A DNA stretch of 64,000 nt from Struthio camelus (lineage: Eukaryota > Chordata > Aves > Struthioniformes > Struthionidae). Under the pieces are notes generated by a model. The model worked only from the letters and a program-made list of their open reading frames with translations. It was not told the DNA's origin and did no database searches. This document shows, in pieces, positions 1 through 13,400 of the stretch (the first letter of the stretch is position 1; every line of letters starts with the position of its first letter). The position numbers and the translations under genes are program-made. Where the stretch lies: contig NC_090942.1 in the NCBI RefSeq assembly GCF_040807025.1, positions 199,758,247 through 199,822,246 on the forward strand, in the 5' to 3' direction.

Positions 1-3000
1 CATTTTTTTTCCTGAGACTATTTTGGACTGGCCACTTCTTTGTAGGATGGAGGGATCAGGGCATTGAATCAGAGCTTTAAGTAAGAGAGAGGCACCTCAG
101 AGGCCTCTACTTGTTGTCTCAGCGCTGCCTGGCTCCGTGGTCTCATAGCAGCTTTCTCCGAGCACCACCCTCAAGTACTGCAGGAACAGAACCAAGTGAA
201 GCAGCTTTCTCAGGTCTAAATGAGAGCAGGAGTCTCAGGCTGGGAGTATCCTTGGCTCTGCCCTGAAGTGCTGGGGGACTCAGCCAAGCGGAGTGTGACG
301 TTGGCGCTGTGCTGCCCTGGAGAGCTGTACTGTGAGTTACTCTGGGGGCTGGTGCTGACACCAGGGGGCTCAGGGTGACTTGTGGTTCTAGCAGGACTCG
401 CAGAGGGACATGTCTGGGCCCATGGTTTTCACTTGCTTTGTTGGCCTGGCAGCTGCTGTGAGCCAGTGAAGGAGCAAGCCTCCCCTTGGGTTTTAGCCAT
501 GTGAGGAATAAGATCATTTTTTTCAGTCTTCAAAGACGTAGTTTCTTCTGCCTGGTGGTTAAAAGCTACGAGAAATCTTTTGTTCACGTTAAATACTCTG
601 TGTGGGCCTCTGTAGCTGGCCGTTTTAATAAACTGAAAGCTAATAGTTAAATTCCGCAGGCTGCGGTCAGGCGTTAAGAGCTGCTCTCGTTACCTCTGGA
701 AGTTACTGTGTGTTAGGCAGTTAAGAGGTGTGGCGCTTGCTTTGGCTGTGCATGGCAAATCCCCACCTGCCTTTGAGGAGGTCCCTCTTGTCGAGGATGT
801 GCGTTTGTGCTCCTCTTCTGGACGGGAGGATCTGTCTGTGGAAAAACCTGCATGCACATGTTCATGGACTGCCTGAGAAAATGTTGTAGCGGTTGGGTTG
901 GTATAGTGGTATCTCTAACTCTGCTCTGATTTAGCAAAGAACTTTCTTCTCTTTTCTGGAAAGGGGAACTTGTTACTCCACTCCATTTTGTTCAGATAAC
1001 AGTTCTGGAAATAGTTGCCTGACGGGCAGGTCGGTATTCCTCTTTGCTGGGCTCCAAGATGGCCAAGTCAGCCAACTGAACAGAAAACTCCGTGGAGCTT
1101 CCTTGTGTCCTCCCTAGCATCCAGCGTAGCTGCTGCAGGGAAAAGCCCAAAGGTTTCCCCTTGTTCGTGCAGGCTGATCTCAGACCCTGCAGAGCCACCC
1201 CTCCTTCTTCAAGGAAGAAAATAAAAAACGGAAGCGCAAGCCCTTCCCATGTTGGCGAGTCATAGGTAACATGAGACCCTTCATTTAATGGAGCTTCCAC
1301 AAGCACAATGTAATTGCTGTTTAACGCACAGCTCACCTTTCCAAATGCTGGTAGGTACTTAACCCACTGGTTCGATTCCTGTGCCTCTGAGACAGTGCAC
1401 TTGATATATCTGATATTTGTGTGTGTCAGGGCGAGGCAGAGAGAAGGAGGCCTTACGTGTAAAACCAGGAGGGCACAAGAACTTGGTGAACCGCAGTAGC
1501 TTAGGCCACTCCTGGCCTTGCCAGGAGACGTCTCCCTGAGGAAATGTAGTGGGAGTAGAAAAACATGGGCTGAAGGTTATTATCTGCTGAGTGAGAAGCT
1601 GATGAAATTTGATCGCCTTTAAGTGCCTCTGCCTCTCAGTCAGGCAGCGAGCGCTGCTGCAGCCCCAGACACGCTGGAACCAGCGCGACGCAAAGCAGTG
1701 CGTCCCCGCTGCGAGGGGCTCCCAGCTGCCCTGCTGGACCTGTCCGTGGGGATGCTGATGGGCATACGAGGCTTAAATCAGAGGACTACTGAGTGCCTAA
1801 CTGTCATGTTTGGCCAAATACCTCAAAAGGGTTTTCAACCTGAGCTAAAAGAAGTATTTATGGCACAGCAAGAGAAAGCTCATATATATTCTATTTATTC
1901 AGAAATAGAATTGTAGTAATAGATTTCAGTTGCCAAAGCAAAAGGTAGCACAGTTAACGGAGAGGCAGAAAAAAACGGGGAAAAGCAAGGTACTGCAACA
2001 TCTGGTCAACAGAATCATAAACTAAGGGCTACTTGTAATTAGTGCTAGTGATGGCACTTTGGGATTTTACAAACTGTAATACTGAGGCTGTATGGATTTC
2101 TGAATACAGGTGCTGAATTTCAGCATCTGCTGGTCCTTTACAACTGCAGTTCTTGCACTTATTTCTTTACAGAAGTGTGATTTCCATGGGTGAAAAAGAG
2201 CTTTGTGTTCAGAAGTGATGTTAGAGAGATGAGCTGGTTTCATCGAGAAATGCAAAGGTGACAGATGTCTGTAGTAGAGGCAGAGGCTTCCTATCTTGCT
2301 AGATCCTGGGAAGTTGCTGATATCAGCTGCAGACCAGAATTTTGCCTGCGGTACCTGCTGCTGCTTCTGCTTTTGGATATTTGTGGTTACCATCATGCTC
2401 TTAAATGTGAAAATAAAATCTCATTGAATGATAAATACCAAAGCAGACACTTCTAGTCAGCTGAAAGTGAATACCATAAAAGTAGCTTTACAGTCCTAGT
2501 TTTGGCATGAGAGCAGTATTTTTCTCCTGAAAACCAGAAAAAAGACTGTGTATGCTACACTAAAGAGAAAGCTCAAAAGCATGTAATAGCTGCTATCATT
2601 CATTTCTAGTCTGAAAATCCAACCACAGCGTTTGAACCTGATTCAAAAATTTACCTTTCTTCCTGCATGATTTCTCCTCTTCCTGCCTCTTTTAAGTACT
2701 GAATTTTCTTCATAAACTTGAAAAATCACCTTTCTCTGTAGTATAAACTCTTGATAATGCTGCACCATCAATCCTGTCATGCCTGTAAGAGGAGATGTAT
2801 TTCATTCTCTGTGGCTACTGCATCACTGCTCTCTTTTGGGACTGCCAGCCAAAGCATGGATAGAAGTTACCGCTGTTTCATGCTCGCCCCTGTGTAATTG
2901 GTGCCTACTTGCCTGGGTCTGGATCAGGCCCTGAATGAGGCTGGTTCTCTGGTATCATCCAGAAAAGGCGAATGCAAAAGTCTCTGAACTTCTTTAGGAA

Positions 3001-5444
3001 GATCCTGCAGTGATTTCTCCATTTCATGGCTCTAATGGTACAGATGGTCGTATCAGTGGTGTGTATTTATATACTCTATTTTTTTTTAATACAGTAGATA
3101 CTGAATTTGGAAAGTCAAGCTGCTGCAATAGGAAATCAGTCTCGTTTTCTTATTTGAAATATGCATTTTTTAAAGTACTGTTCTAGTGGAATAATAAATG
3201 CTAGCTCTAATGCAGTCATTCTTCAGCAGTCATAGGAAAAGTTCAGAGAAAATAGCTGAGAAACATATGCCGCAAATCATTCAGGAAGGTGAGGAAATGA
3301 GACTGTTGTAGTCTAAGCGGGTATATCAAATGCTTTAGATTATCGACTGGAAGGTCAGTTGCTGTGCAGATATATCTCATAATGGCTGAATTTGGGCTGG
3401 CGTCACTGAGTATCTCGGAACACCACGACCCAAACAGAAGCACTGTTGTCTGCTTTCGTTATCAGTGATCTCACAGTCTTACTCTTAGATTCTTCTTCCA
3501 GTGCTTCTTTTCTGTCAGGCCGTTTGCATTGGGGTTATGCCATACTTCAGGACAATATTTATATGTGAGACTCAGGGAGACGAGAGATGTGTCAGCAAAT
3601 AAACACGTGTCTAAAGTGGTACGATATCCTCAGTAGGAACAGGGCAGAGGGAAAGGAGGTTGCCCTGATTTAGCCCTGTTTAGCTTCGCTTCTGTGCTCT
3701 TCCCTCAGTGCTTTTTTGCATCTAAAGAGTGTAAGGATGCCCCTCGTATAAATACGTGTAGCTCATGTGTTACACAGTACTGACCCACAAACTCGTCTGC
3801 TTAAGTCTATGCAAACTTAACTGGCCTAGTGAAGTGTTTGAGAGCTCCTGCTGCCTGCCCGGACTTTGTTCAGCATTTCTCAGCCCAGACTACCCTGGGA
3901 TTTATCAGCAGCCTGGAAATTGCTGTACAATTTCCTTTCTTCCCTTTCAAAGGTTATAAATTGTGACTGGGCTGCTTTAGTCAACTTGTGAACAATTCTG
4001 CGATTGCTTGTTATCTCTGAGCAGACACGTGCTCTGCTTAAAAAATTTTTGGAAATCAGAGAGGCTGATTCTCGCTTGTGTTAAAGAGCACATATGCCAT
4101 GAGGGTGGCTGAGGAAGGTTTCAGCGTCAGCAGATGTGAAATTTGCATGTGGATGGAGCCTTTGAGCGCCTTTGTGCTGACAGCCATGCAAAGGGGTCCT
4201 GGTGCATTGAATCTAGAGGACACTTGCTTCATTCAAATTGAAGTGAACCCTGGCAATGGGGGGCAGTACCCTGAATGCAAAATACATTGCCAAGCACCAG
4301 GCAAGGGTAGCAACAGCGAAAGGACTGATTAAGGACCCAAGACCTTTGGAGTCTTCTCTGAAGAAATTGCATGAAATGGACTGCAGAGGGCTGGGGACCC
4401 AATGTCCACCCAGCTGTTTTACAAACTTTAATTAGCTGAAACTTCATTCTGTCAAGATAACCTTGTTACAGGAAATGATAATGCACTAGCAGAAGTAGCC
4501 GTCAAAAGGATATTGATTTTAGGAGTCCGCTGATAAACTAGGAGCACAGGAAACAGACTTGGCTTGTCTCCAAGGATTGCCTACAGATAGGAGTACTAAA
4601 AAAAATAAATAACAATAAAGGTACTGAGAGATAGGACCCAATCTGATTCCCATAGTAGTTCTCGAAAGGTGTCTATTGACTTCAGGGTGTTTTGGGGATC
4701 TGACCCATACCAAACACAATGAGAGCTGTGATAAGTTTCCCACTGAAACACTTTATCTCTCTTCTGTGGGCAGCAATTGATGTAGAATATGAATTGACTC
4801 TGGATTTGATGAATTCCACTACTAAGGAAAAGCAGAGGATTTGGCAAAATACAAACCTCATACTTCCAGCTTTTATTTCTGAACAGAGACCCTTCAGAGG
4901 GGTGAACTGTCACCTCTCTGGACAAGGCTGCCCAGGAATAAAATGCAGATACTGACCTGATCTCTTTGCAATTCGGATTGTGGCAGGGCTGAGTTCAGGA
5001 GACCTTTGTCATTTTGATCTTTAGCTAGAGTCAAGTCCCTGCAGGATGGGGATCCCTCTGGACATCTGAGTGAGTCGACATCCAGGCCAAGCTGCCAGAT
5101 CTCTCTTCCTTTCCCATATTTTCCCTTTGCACAGCCACCTGCAAGGGGCAAAAGAGGAGAGTGTTGTTTCCTTTAGTGTCTGTGTCCTCTGGCTCTGCCT
5201 GCACTGCAAATGCAGCCATGGAGAGGTGTCGGGACACATCTGTCCGCCTAGGTGATTATGGTACCACTTCATTTGTGGTGCTGTCATATTTAAAATACAT
5301 ATATGTGTGTGTGTGTGTGTATCCTGCTAAAGCTTTATCATGTCTACTGTCTTAGAAAGCAAGGTACTGCTCTCAGGAAGTCTGTCGTTTTAAATCTGTA
5401 AGGTACACCTCAGCCAGCACACTTCTCAGTAATTACTGAGGAGA
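1..5444. other. Non-coding DNA, no gene recognised
   Basis: No coding exon, RNA gene or dated mobile element could be recognised here. Reading frames reach at most about 124 codons and overlap on both strands, as chance would give. The composition is mixed, with AT-rich parts near 1.9-2.7 kb and 3.0-3.2 kb. The stretch is either intergenic or intronic. Confidence 0.6.
5297..5321. repeat. TG microsatellite
   Basis: A short (AT)n stretch runs into about eight TG dinucleotides. It is a simple repeat and probably length-polymorphic. Confidence 0.9.
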
Positions 5445-6085
5445 AAGTTTGCAGGTGACACCAAGCTGGGCAGATCGGTCTATACATTTGAGGGCAATGC
5501 TGCCATTCAGAGGGACCTAGGCAGACTGGAGAAACGAGCTGACAGGCATCTCCTGAAATTCAGCAAGGGCAAACATGAAGTCCTGCTCTGGGCAGGAAGC
5601 GCCCTAGCAGTGACACAGGCTGGGGACAGCCTGGCAGGGAACAGCTCTGTGGAGAAGGCCCTGGGGGTGGATGAGCAGCATGAGGAGCAGAAGCCAGCAG
5701 TGAGCCCTGGCAGCAGAAGGCCAACAGCATCCTGGGCTGGATTAACAGGAGCAGAGCCAGTAGATAGAGGGAAGTAATTATTCCCCTTTAATCAGCCCTT
5801 GTTAGACCACATCTAGATATTGCATCCAATTGTGCCCCCTCCCAATGCAAGAAAGTTGTTGATAAACTGGAGCAAGTTCAGGGGAGACCACCGAGATGGT
5901 CAGGGCTGGAGCACTTGCCCTGTGAGGAGAGCCTGGGGGAGCTGGGCTCATCCAGCCTGCAGCAGAGAGAGCTTTGGGAACCTGGCAACAGCCCCCAGTG
6001 CCTATGGGGAGGGTATTGAGGAGATGGAGCCAGATCATCCAAGGTGGAAAGATGAGAGGGAAGAGGTCTAAACTGAAACAGACTA
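5445..6085 (+). mobile_element. CR1 LINE fragment (ORF2 3' part, decayed)
   Basis: This is a truncated CR1 non-LTR retrotransposon in plus orientation. Conceptual translation across several frames gives the order typical of the C-terminal half of the CR1 reverse transcriptase: a 'GDTKLG' block, then 'AIQRDLxRLEKxADRHLLKFxKGKxEVL', then 'ALGVxVDEQ', then the region corresponding to 'RPHLxYCIQ', and finally the 'LxREESLGELG' segment near 5.92-5.95 kb. The frame is broken several times by stops and indels. The copy is therefore a dead, moderately old insertion. No octamer tail was seen; the recognisable part fades shortly before a 16-base T run at 6094. Exact subfamily not assigned. Confidence 0.85.
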
Positions 6086-6093
6086 AGGATACA

Positions 6094-6109
6094 TTTTTTT
6101 TTTTTTTTT
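6094..6109. repeat. Poly-T run (16)
   Basis: Uninterrupted run of 16 T just after the CR1 fragment. CR1 elements do not normally end in poly-A, so this is probably an independent homopolymer. Confidence 0.9.
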
Positions 6110-8504
6110 GCTGTGAAAGGTTGCCAAATCCAGGACCCCAGGGCTTTCTGCAGTCACTGTTGCTCTCTGCTAGCTCTTGCTGCTGCCTGTGTTTTGTGGC
6201 CCAGCAAGTATTCCCCACGGGCGCTTTCACAGACACACGGCCTCACCGATCAGCACAGGACGCGGTGCCTTTACTGACACCCACAAGCCTCAGCAGCACC
6301 CACACTGTCACAGACACTGCTGATGGGTCAGTCCTGTTCCTCCTTTCCAGCTGATCAGGATTGGAGTCCACTGGTGGACTATATACATCTATATATATAC
6401 ATGCAGTATCGAACTCTCCACTAACTGGCCTTAGATGCTCAATCTGTCCAGGTGTTGGTCCTCCGGCTCCCCCAGTTGCTGGTGCCCAGCACCGTGGGCC
6501 TGAAGGCTCACGGTTCTGCTGCAGTTGTCTGCACTCAGCCCTCTTATCCTTTTCACCCGCTGGTCTGGCTCGAAGTTTGCTAGAATTCACACGCAGGCTC
6601 CTAATGGAGGGAACGTGTGCTGGGGAGCGTGTGAGGAGGAGGAAGCCTCTCTCCAGCACTGTGTTGTGTTGGTGGCTCTGTATAGCTGGTGGTAAAGACC
6701 TGTGCATACTTAAACCTTCTAGTTTGGAGCGAGAAAGGCAATCTGTATTAAGATAAATGTGGGAAAGGCGAGTCTGAAGAGGATAATTTATTTTCTCTGC
6801 TGTGGTTGGCAGTGTCTCCAATTCAGATGATTCTACCAAAAAATACGTGGCTAATGAGACAAAAGTATGAGGCAGTTTGTTTCCTGTTGGGGCCATCTCT
6901 TTACTCTGGCAGATGTCTCACGGCTTGGGAAAATTCTACAGCTTCAGCTAAACCTATCTGACTTTCCTGTACGTCCTGACGCATAAAAATGCTCTCTGAG
7001 CCCCTAAATCAATACATTCCTTCCTGTACCTCTGAGATCACTTATCTCCAGTGAGTTCTGTGTTCTTCCTGCAGACTGCTGAGCTCGTTCGGTTTCTCCC
7101 AGCACGACTATCGAGCTGCAGGCATTGCAAGAAATCTTCAAATTCCTATGCCTAGCTCAGCCCAACTTGAAGGAATTCTCCTCTTCGGTCACAGCCAAGT
7201 CCAAACAAGGAAGCTGCAACTAGTTCTGCTGCTCCTTCCCTCTGCAAGGGAAGGAGCTGACATAATAGCAAGGCAATTCCTAATGAATAAATGTAACTGT
7301 CTATACAAATGACCCAAGGCGCTGTTAGTTGTCACTAAAAGGTGGTGTACAGTGGTCCGGCCCCTTGCTGCTCTGCAGGGTTGAAGCAGGGGCAGTGCCA
7401 GTTTCCTGTCCCACTGCAAACTTAGGACATGAGACCTCGGCTCTCCCCTGCAGCCGTGGGGTGCCCCACTGCTGGCCAGATGGGGCTATGCAGGCAGGCC
7501 TCTGGAGTGAGGAGCTTCATGGCAGGTTCACGCCAGTCAGCAGCCTCCGCTGGCACCTGGGTGCTGCTGTGGGCACTGCCTGTCCCTGCCGTTGCCATTG
7601 CAATTGCGTCCGAGCAGAGGCTGAAAACGCAGGCTGCTGACTCCGCGTGGGCAGGTGGGTCAGTCCTGGCACATCTCTCCCTCGGGGTGAATTTCATCCT
7701 CGATGCCACAGGCTTCCCCAGCTGTCCAAGCCGTCTGCGTGATGAAGGGTTGGCTCAAAGAGGCCGTGCTGACGCCTACAGCGTGAAAAATTTCCCTTGC
7801 CCTCATAATTGACATAATTATCCTATTGCAGGAGTGAGGTGTAGATGAAGATGCATGCCAAAGGGGGAGCCAGGAAGATCTCTGTGTGCAGGTGAAATTC
7901 TGGCTAAAAAGAAAAATCCCTTCACTGCCGCTTCTGTTTGAAATCCAGGAAAATTCTCCTCTTATCCCTGCAATTCATCTAAGCCACTTCCACTTTCCCG
8001 TGTCTGTGTTTTTCATCTGAAACCTTCCTGGGTTCCTGGCTAAGGCCGTGCTTTATTCCCTGGTTTTGTGAACACGCAGGACGCGTTAGCGTGCGCTGAT
8101 GTGGCCTGGGGAGCTGGGCATGTCCGCAGCTGCCGGTCACTGGGGGATAACAGCAGATGCTTGCTCTCAAGAGCGCCTAGGAGACAGCGTGTGGGTGTCG
8201 AGGTACAGGTATCGTTTCATCCTCGTTAATGTGAACGAAGGGCAATTAAAGCCTGGGGAAGTGTCTGACATGACAAATACTGTTGTTTGTTATCAGCGTC
8301 CTGGGAAGAGAAGGACTCTGTACAGAGAGGTGGGTGAGTGTGAGTCTACCACGCAGCTGCTTAAACTAATTGGCCGTAACATAATCTTGGTGGTTTATGG
8401 CACCTCCTCCATTTCCAAGTGGAAGGGACTGAGCTGTGTTATTAACTGCCCACAGACAGATCTGTGGGCTGGCCCTTCTCTTCTCCGTGACTCCATACCC
8501 AACA

Positions 8505-8545
8505 ATGAAGAAGAAGGAGAAGATGAAGAAGGAGGAGAAAATCCA
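8505..8545 (+). repeat. GA-rich purine tract
   Basis: Run of GAA, GGA and GAG triplets. In one plus-strand frame it would encode an acidic Glu/Asp/Gly stretch, but the host frame is not otherwise recognisable. A low-complexity repeat is the safer call. Confidence 0.7.
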
Positions 8546-9171
8546 TCCCAGTGCTGTATCTTACTCATATGCAGAATTTGTATCTCTTCTTGGCTGTATA
8601 ATACCGGGAGAGCCTGCTCCACATTAGAAGATGTCTTGGATGTCCATGCTCTGCCTGTAGAAATGGGAACAATGGCACTCAGTCACTGTAAGTGATGGTT
8701 TAAGGTGATCGTTCTGTGCCTTGGATGAGAAGTGCTCACATGTTCTCGGTACCAGAAAATTGCAGTGAGAAAAAAAATAGGCTACTGTAAAAGCTGCTGA
8801 CAGAGCTGTGCAAGTTTGTCAGCTGCAGTAAAGTGGAGGTGTGTGGAACAGCAGCCACGTACCTACCAGAGGAGCTGCCCCATGTTTTTTTTTACTCAAT
8901 TATTTTTAAAGTACATTTTTTAGGGCCTTGTATATGTGCAACAGTGCTGAATTCTGAAAAGAAGAAAGTGTTTCAGTGCATGCTCCTGGCCATGCTTCTC
9001 CTGAAACAACAGGTTTGAAGTGAGGTTCAAAAAGGCTGCCATGGGCTTCATCCTCAAACCCACCACCATCAGCAGCATGAGGCCTGCGAGCCGGGCGGCA
9101 GCGTGGCCACTGGTCTTTGCTGCCCTGATGCCTGCTGTGGCTGGAGATGGCAGATGCTGGACTCAACCCAC

Positions 9172-9183
9172 TTTTTTTTTTTT
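9172..9183. repeat. Poly-T run (12)
   Basis: Uninterrupted run of 12 T in otherwise unremarkable DNA. Confidence 0.9.
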
Positions 9184-10467
9184 AATGGTACTTTTTAATA
9201 TTTTTCAATCTCTTCTGGAGCTGCAGATCTAGAAGGCAGTCATAGTCTGGAAAAATGCCATGTGTGCCTTTCACCAAGAACAGCATTAGAAAAATTGGGC
9301 AGGATGAGTTATTCTTAGGGTAGAGGGGGACAGTGCACACCTCTGGGTGCCTTTGGCCAGGCCCTGTGCTGAGCCCTTGCTCTTGTTTGCAGCATAATGC
9401 TGTGGGCGCGCTGCTAGGGAAACTCTCACAAGCTTCCCCTTCTGATCTGGCATGCAGGGTGTGAATTAAGAAAACAGAAAGCTACAGCTGCAGAAAACTC
9501 ATCAGTTCTCTGGGCTGGGGACCACCTGCAGATCTTAATATATTCTCCACAGTCTGTAGGTTTTTACTGTTGTTTTGCTGCATCTGCTGCCAGGCAAAGC
9601 AGAAATGAAAGCAGCAAGGGAAGGACCAGTTTGCTCTTCCACGACAATCAGAAATGTCCCATACTCTGTGGACCACCATGAACCTGGCAGGCAGTTCACC
9701 CATCCCTTTGCAAGTGATACAGCTGTGCATCTGAAGTGGAGGCAAGTCCTGCACCTCACCTTAAGTGCTACAGGTCATGTGTTTTCTCCCCTCTTCATTA
9801 AGACAGGCAAAGGGTAAAATTACAAGGAGTCAAGTGGTATGTAGTTTTTTTCTGCATGGGAAAATGGGCTAAATAAGGGGTTTTTTTAAGGAAGATGAAA
9901 AAGAGCGAGCTGTAGATGCACGTACTCTGTGAAAGACGGCCATGACGATGTCTCCAAGAGGAAAGAAATGCTCAAGCTCCCAAAGACTCCTGAAACTTGA
10001 AGGGTGGGCTGATATGTGGCCAGCCAGCTCTCCTTCCCCTAAACCCACAGGCAGAGCCAACCTCAGCCCCTCTCTCTGCAGGGCTGTGCTGAGGGTTGGC
10101 GGCTCGCTGGCAGCCGGGCTCTGTGGCATGGGCCAGGGCTGCCAGCTCAAGGGCACTAGACTTTCATATTTAAAAGTTTTTTCCAAACTTATTGTCTGTG
10201 ATTCTGCTTCTGTGCACTATGATGGATTTCTCTGTCATCCATAGAAATAAGAAAGTCTGTGTTATTGGGAGATTTTTATTGCTGGTTGTATGTATCATTT
10301 GACCTTTTGCTCTCAGTTATCCAAGAACTGCAGAGAGCCCCAGAGCTACCTTTTCACAGCATCATATGAATTATTGCTGTTATAGGACAGAAACTCAATT
10401 TTAGCCTGGATTTCTGAAGAAATGAAGCATGTAAACTCATGCTAGCCGTCTGTCCATCTGTCTCTAC

Positions 10468-10492
10468 AGCCAGCCAGCCACCCAGCCAGCCA
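10468..10492. repeat. CCAG tetranucleotide repeat (imperfect)
   Basis: Imperfect tandem CCAG units interrupted once by CCAC. It is a small simple repeat flanked by CTGTC/CATCTG-rich DNA. Confidence 0.8.
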
Positions 10493-13400
10493 TCTGTGTC
10501 TGCCTGTCCCCAGCTCTTAGTATCTTTAGATTCCACTGGTCAATTTTAACTAAATTTGACAGACAGGTAGTGGTTCCAAAGGTGAGAAGTTCCTACAAGT
10601 CTTGGGAGAAATGATAGCTGGGCTGATGAGAAAGACCTAAATGGTGCTGCTTACAGAGGGAAGGTGCCTGCGTAAGCTGAATTATCCGCTGCCGTGTTTC
10701 GTGCGATCATTGACAACCACTGCCAGGAGCCTTGGGGCATGAAAACAATGCATGGAAATGGCTTGTCTCCTGCCTGGCTCGTGGGGGACTGGGGAGAGGG
10801 CAGGAGATGCTGGGGGTGTGTGTGCGAGCTGGGAGAGGGAGGGCATAAGGGCCATGGTGGCAAACAGGACAGGATGCAATAGGGAGCTGAATCTCTGAGG
10901 GGAGTGAGGGTCTGAGGGGTGAAGAGATTTTGGACCCAACTTGGTAAGAAATCCACCCTTGTTTCCTCTGCCACTCCCAGTAAAAATGGCTGCTTAAAAA
11001 AGGGAGTTCATGCTCAGCAGCTAGGAAAGGCAGAGGCAGACAAAAAGCTGCTCTGGGCTGGCCCAGGTGGCACAGCCAGCTCCTCGTGGGCAAATCAGGG
11101 CAACCCATCTGCATTTTCTGCGAGGTCCGATGGATATGGCAGGCACTTTGCCTCCCTCCAAGTCCTTCCCTGCCTCAGGGATCTCTTTGCCTTCAAGAAG
11201 CCAAATGCTCATTAATTTAACTCCTATTGCCCAGGTTACAGACATAGCTTTCGAAACCCTAATTTATATTGCCAGTTAGTGCCAAACATTGCAGATATAG
11301 GCCAGAGCACCGCTTGACACAGAGCAGAGAGACAAATGTTCCCTTTCTCTGTATGTATGTGCTCTCTAAATACAGAGTGCCTCGTGGTCCACAGACTCCA
11401 AATGACAGGAAGATAGTGGAGTGCAGGGAGGAGGAGTTTTCATGTTTGGAATAACTAAAAATAATTACTGACATATTTCTCCTCTTCTTCTGTCTTTTCG
11501 GTGCTTTAAACATATATGGTTACTTTAAAAAACATTCATAAGGTGCCCTGAAATAATTCCCAATTTCATAAATTAAATATTCTGTTTAAGCACCATAAGC
11601 CCCTAGGTGAGCCTGCAGGGGGAAGCACATCTAGAGGTTTCTGTGGACTTGCTTTGCCACATCACTGGTTTTATGCAAATAAGGAATATTTAATAATGGA
11701 GAGTCACATTTTTCTACAAATTAGCTATACGAACCATTTAAACTAACTTAAACCTACCCGCATTCTGCAAGCAGTCCTGCTGTACAAGGTCAAGACCAGA
11801 TGCTCTACTGGGGTTAACCACAGAGGCAGAAGCTCTACCATTTTACTCTTGCTGAGTATCTGGCCCAAATCTAGTAGCATAGTCTAGGCATAATGAAACA
11901 CGGTATGAACAGGAACTGTGTGATCCCATACACCTCTCAGAAGGATGCTAATACCCTCCAGTGAGAAGCTCTAAAATGCTCCATTGCTCATGAGTACCTG
12001 CTTCATAAGCATACTGTGCAGGAGTCAAAGAGCCCATAATGTAATATCTGCAACTTTCTCTGAACTCTTATAGCACTTTTAGCAAATCCTGTATGGAAAG
12101 TAACCTTCTCCAGTTATAGATGTTATTTTGTTGCTTGATCCAAGCCTTTTGCCAAGATTTAGAGCCTTACGAGTTATTTTATTCTGGAGGAAAACAACGT
12201 TTGTTGGGTCTCCACGTGTCTGCAAGCATGCTGTGGACCAGCTCCCCGGAGGCGGGGAGTGGATGGGAGGCTGGTGGCCAGTTCCCAGCTCCAGCAAAGT
12301 CGGCAGCCACCTGCAGCATGCCCACAAATACCCTCATGCCACTCTCCCTCCCTGGGATAGCTCAAGGGTTTCTTCTGCTGTTGCTCAGCATTTTTGTGTG
12401 TTGCCCCTCTGCTTTTTTGCCTCCCTTCCATAGTCATGCCTGTCTCCACCTAATATCCAGGGAAAAGCACGGCCAGCAGCTGGTTCTTTGCCTATGCCTT
12501 GCAATGACACATTCTGGGTGGTGACTTTAATTGTATGAGTTGCCATAGGCAAGAAAGGATCTTGTATATACATCTTACATTTACCCTGTATGGTGACTTT
12601 CATGCCAGCTAACACTAATGGGATGTCCAAGCTCCAATGTGACAATATAAAGGGGAAGCTTTTCAAAGGCACAAAGATCCCTGGATTGTAGGTTGGTTGC
12701 TTCCAGTAAAATAGATCAGGATATGCCGAAAATCCAGGTTTGCAGTTCCGAAAGATCTTTTAACTCTACTGTCAAAAAGAGAGACCAGCTCTGCATGCTT
12801 TCAAACCCCAGCATCAGGGCCCTTCAGTTCCCCTCAGAGGAGCAGCCTTCATCTGCCAAGGGTTGCTCCTTGCAGCAGATCCTTTCCCTTCCTGAGTCCT
12901 TCCAAACTGTGGATCAGATCCCTAGGGTGGCTCCTATCACATGCACTCACTTATTTACCCAGGTGCATCCCCCTTGTGGGATCTATATGTCCAATTACAC
13001 TGACACAGATCAAAATGGTGATTTTTTTGAACTAAATCAGGGTGGCCATCGGTACCCTTAGCTTCACAGAAAGTAAAGTCATGATATGCTGGGATACAAG
13101 GACCTGTAGCACAAGCACTGGTGTTGGGGGTGACTAGAAAGCAGAGATGGGGTGATATGAGCTACTTCTGTAAGCTCTACCTGCCATGATCTTACAGGAA
13201 GGGTTTCCCAGAGCCCCGGAGACACCCTCCTCTTCCCATCTTCCCAACACAAATAATTTCTAACCAGCAGCACTGCAGACCAGCCATACTGATGCCAGCT
13301 CTCTCCATACTGTGGGAGGAAGGGCCCAGTGAAATCAATGGGCAGCTTCCATTTACTGTAATGGGCTTTGGTTTGGGTCAATGCATTTCTTCCTCTTGTT

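Noticed and set aside
1364-1382. tRNA-like T-arm / B box (ggttcgattcc)
   Set aside because: No A box, acceptor stem or anticodon arm is found at proper spacing, and the T-stem has a mismatch. Likely coincidence.
6243-6760. Possible LTR
   Set aside because: Some words felt LTR-like, but no terminal TG...CA, polyadenylation signal or second copy could be found.
6243-6896. 217-codon minus-strand open frame
   Set aside because: No domain or recognisable family, and frames on the other strand are open too. A frame this long is expected about once by chance in 64 kb of both strands at this GC.
8099-8695. 198-codon plus-strand open frame with an acidic stretch
   Set aside because: The acidic part is a GA-rich simple repeat. 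The rest has no recognisable motif, and no splice context or promoter supports it.
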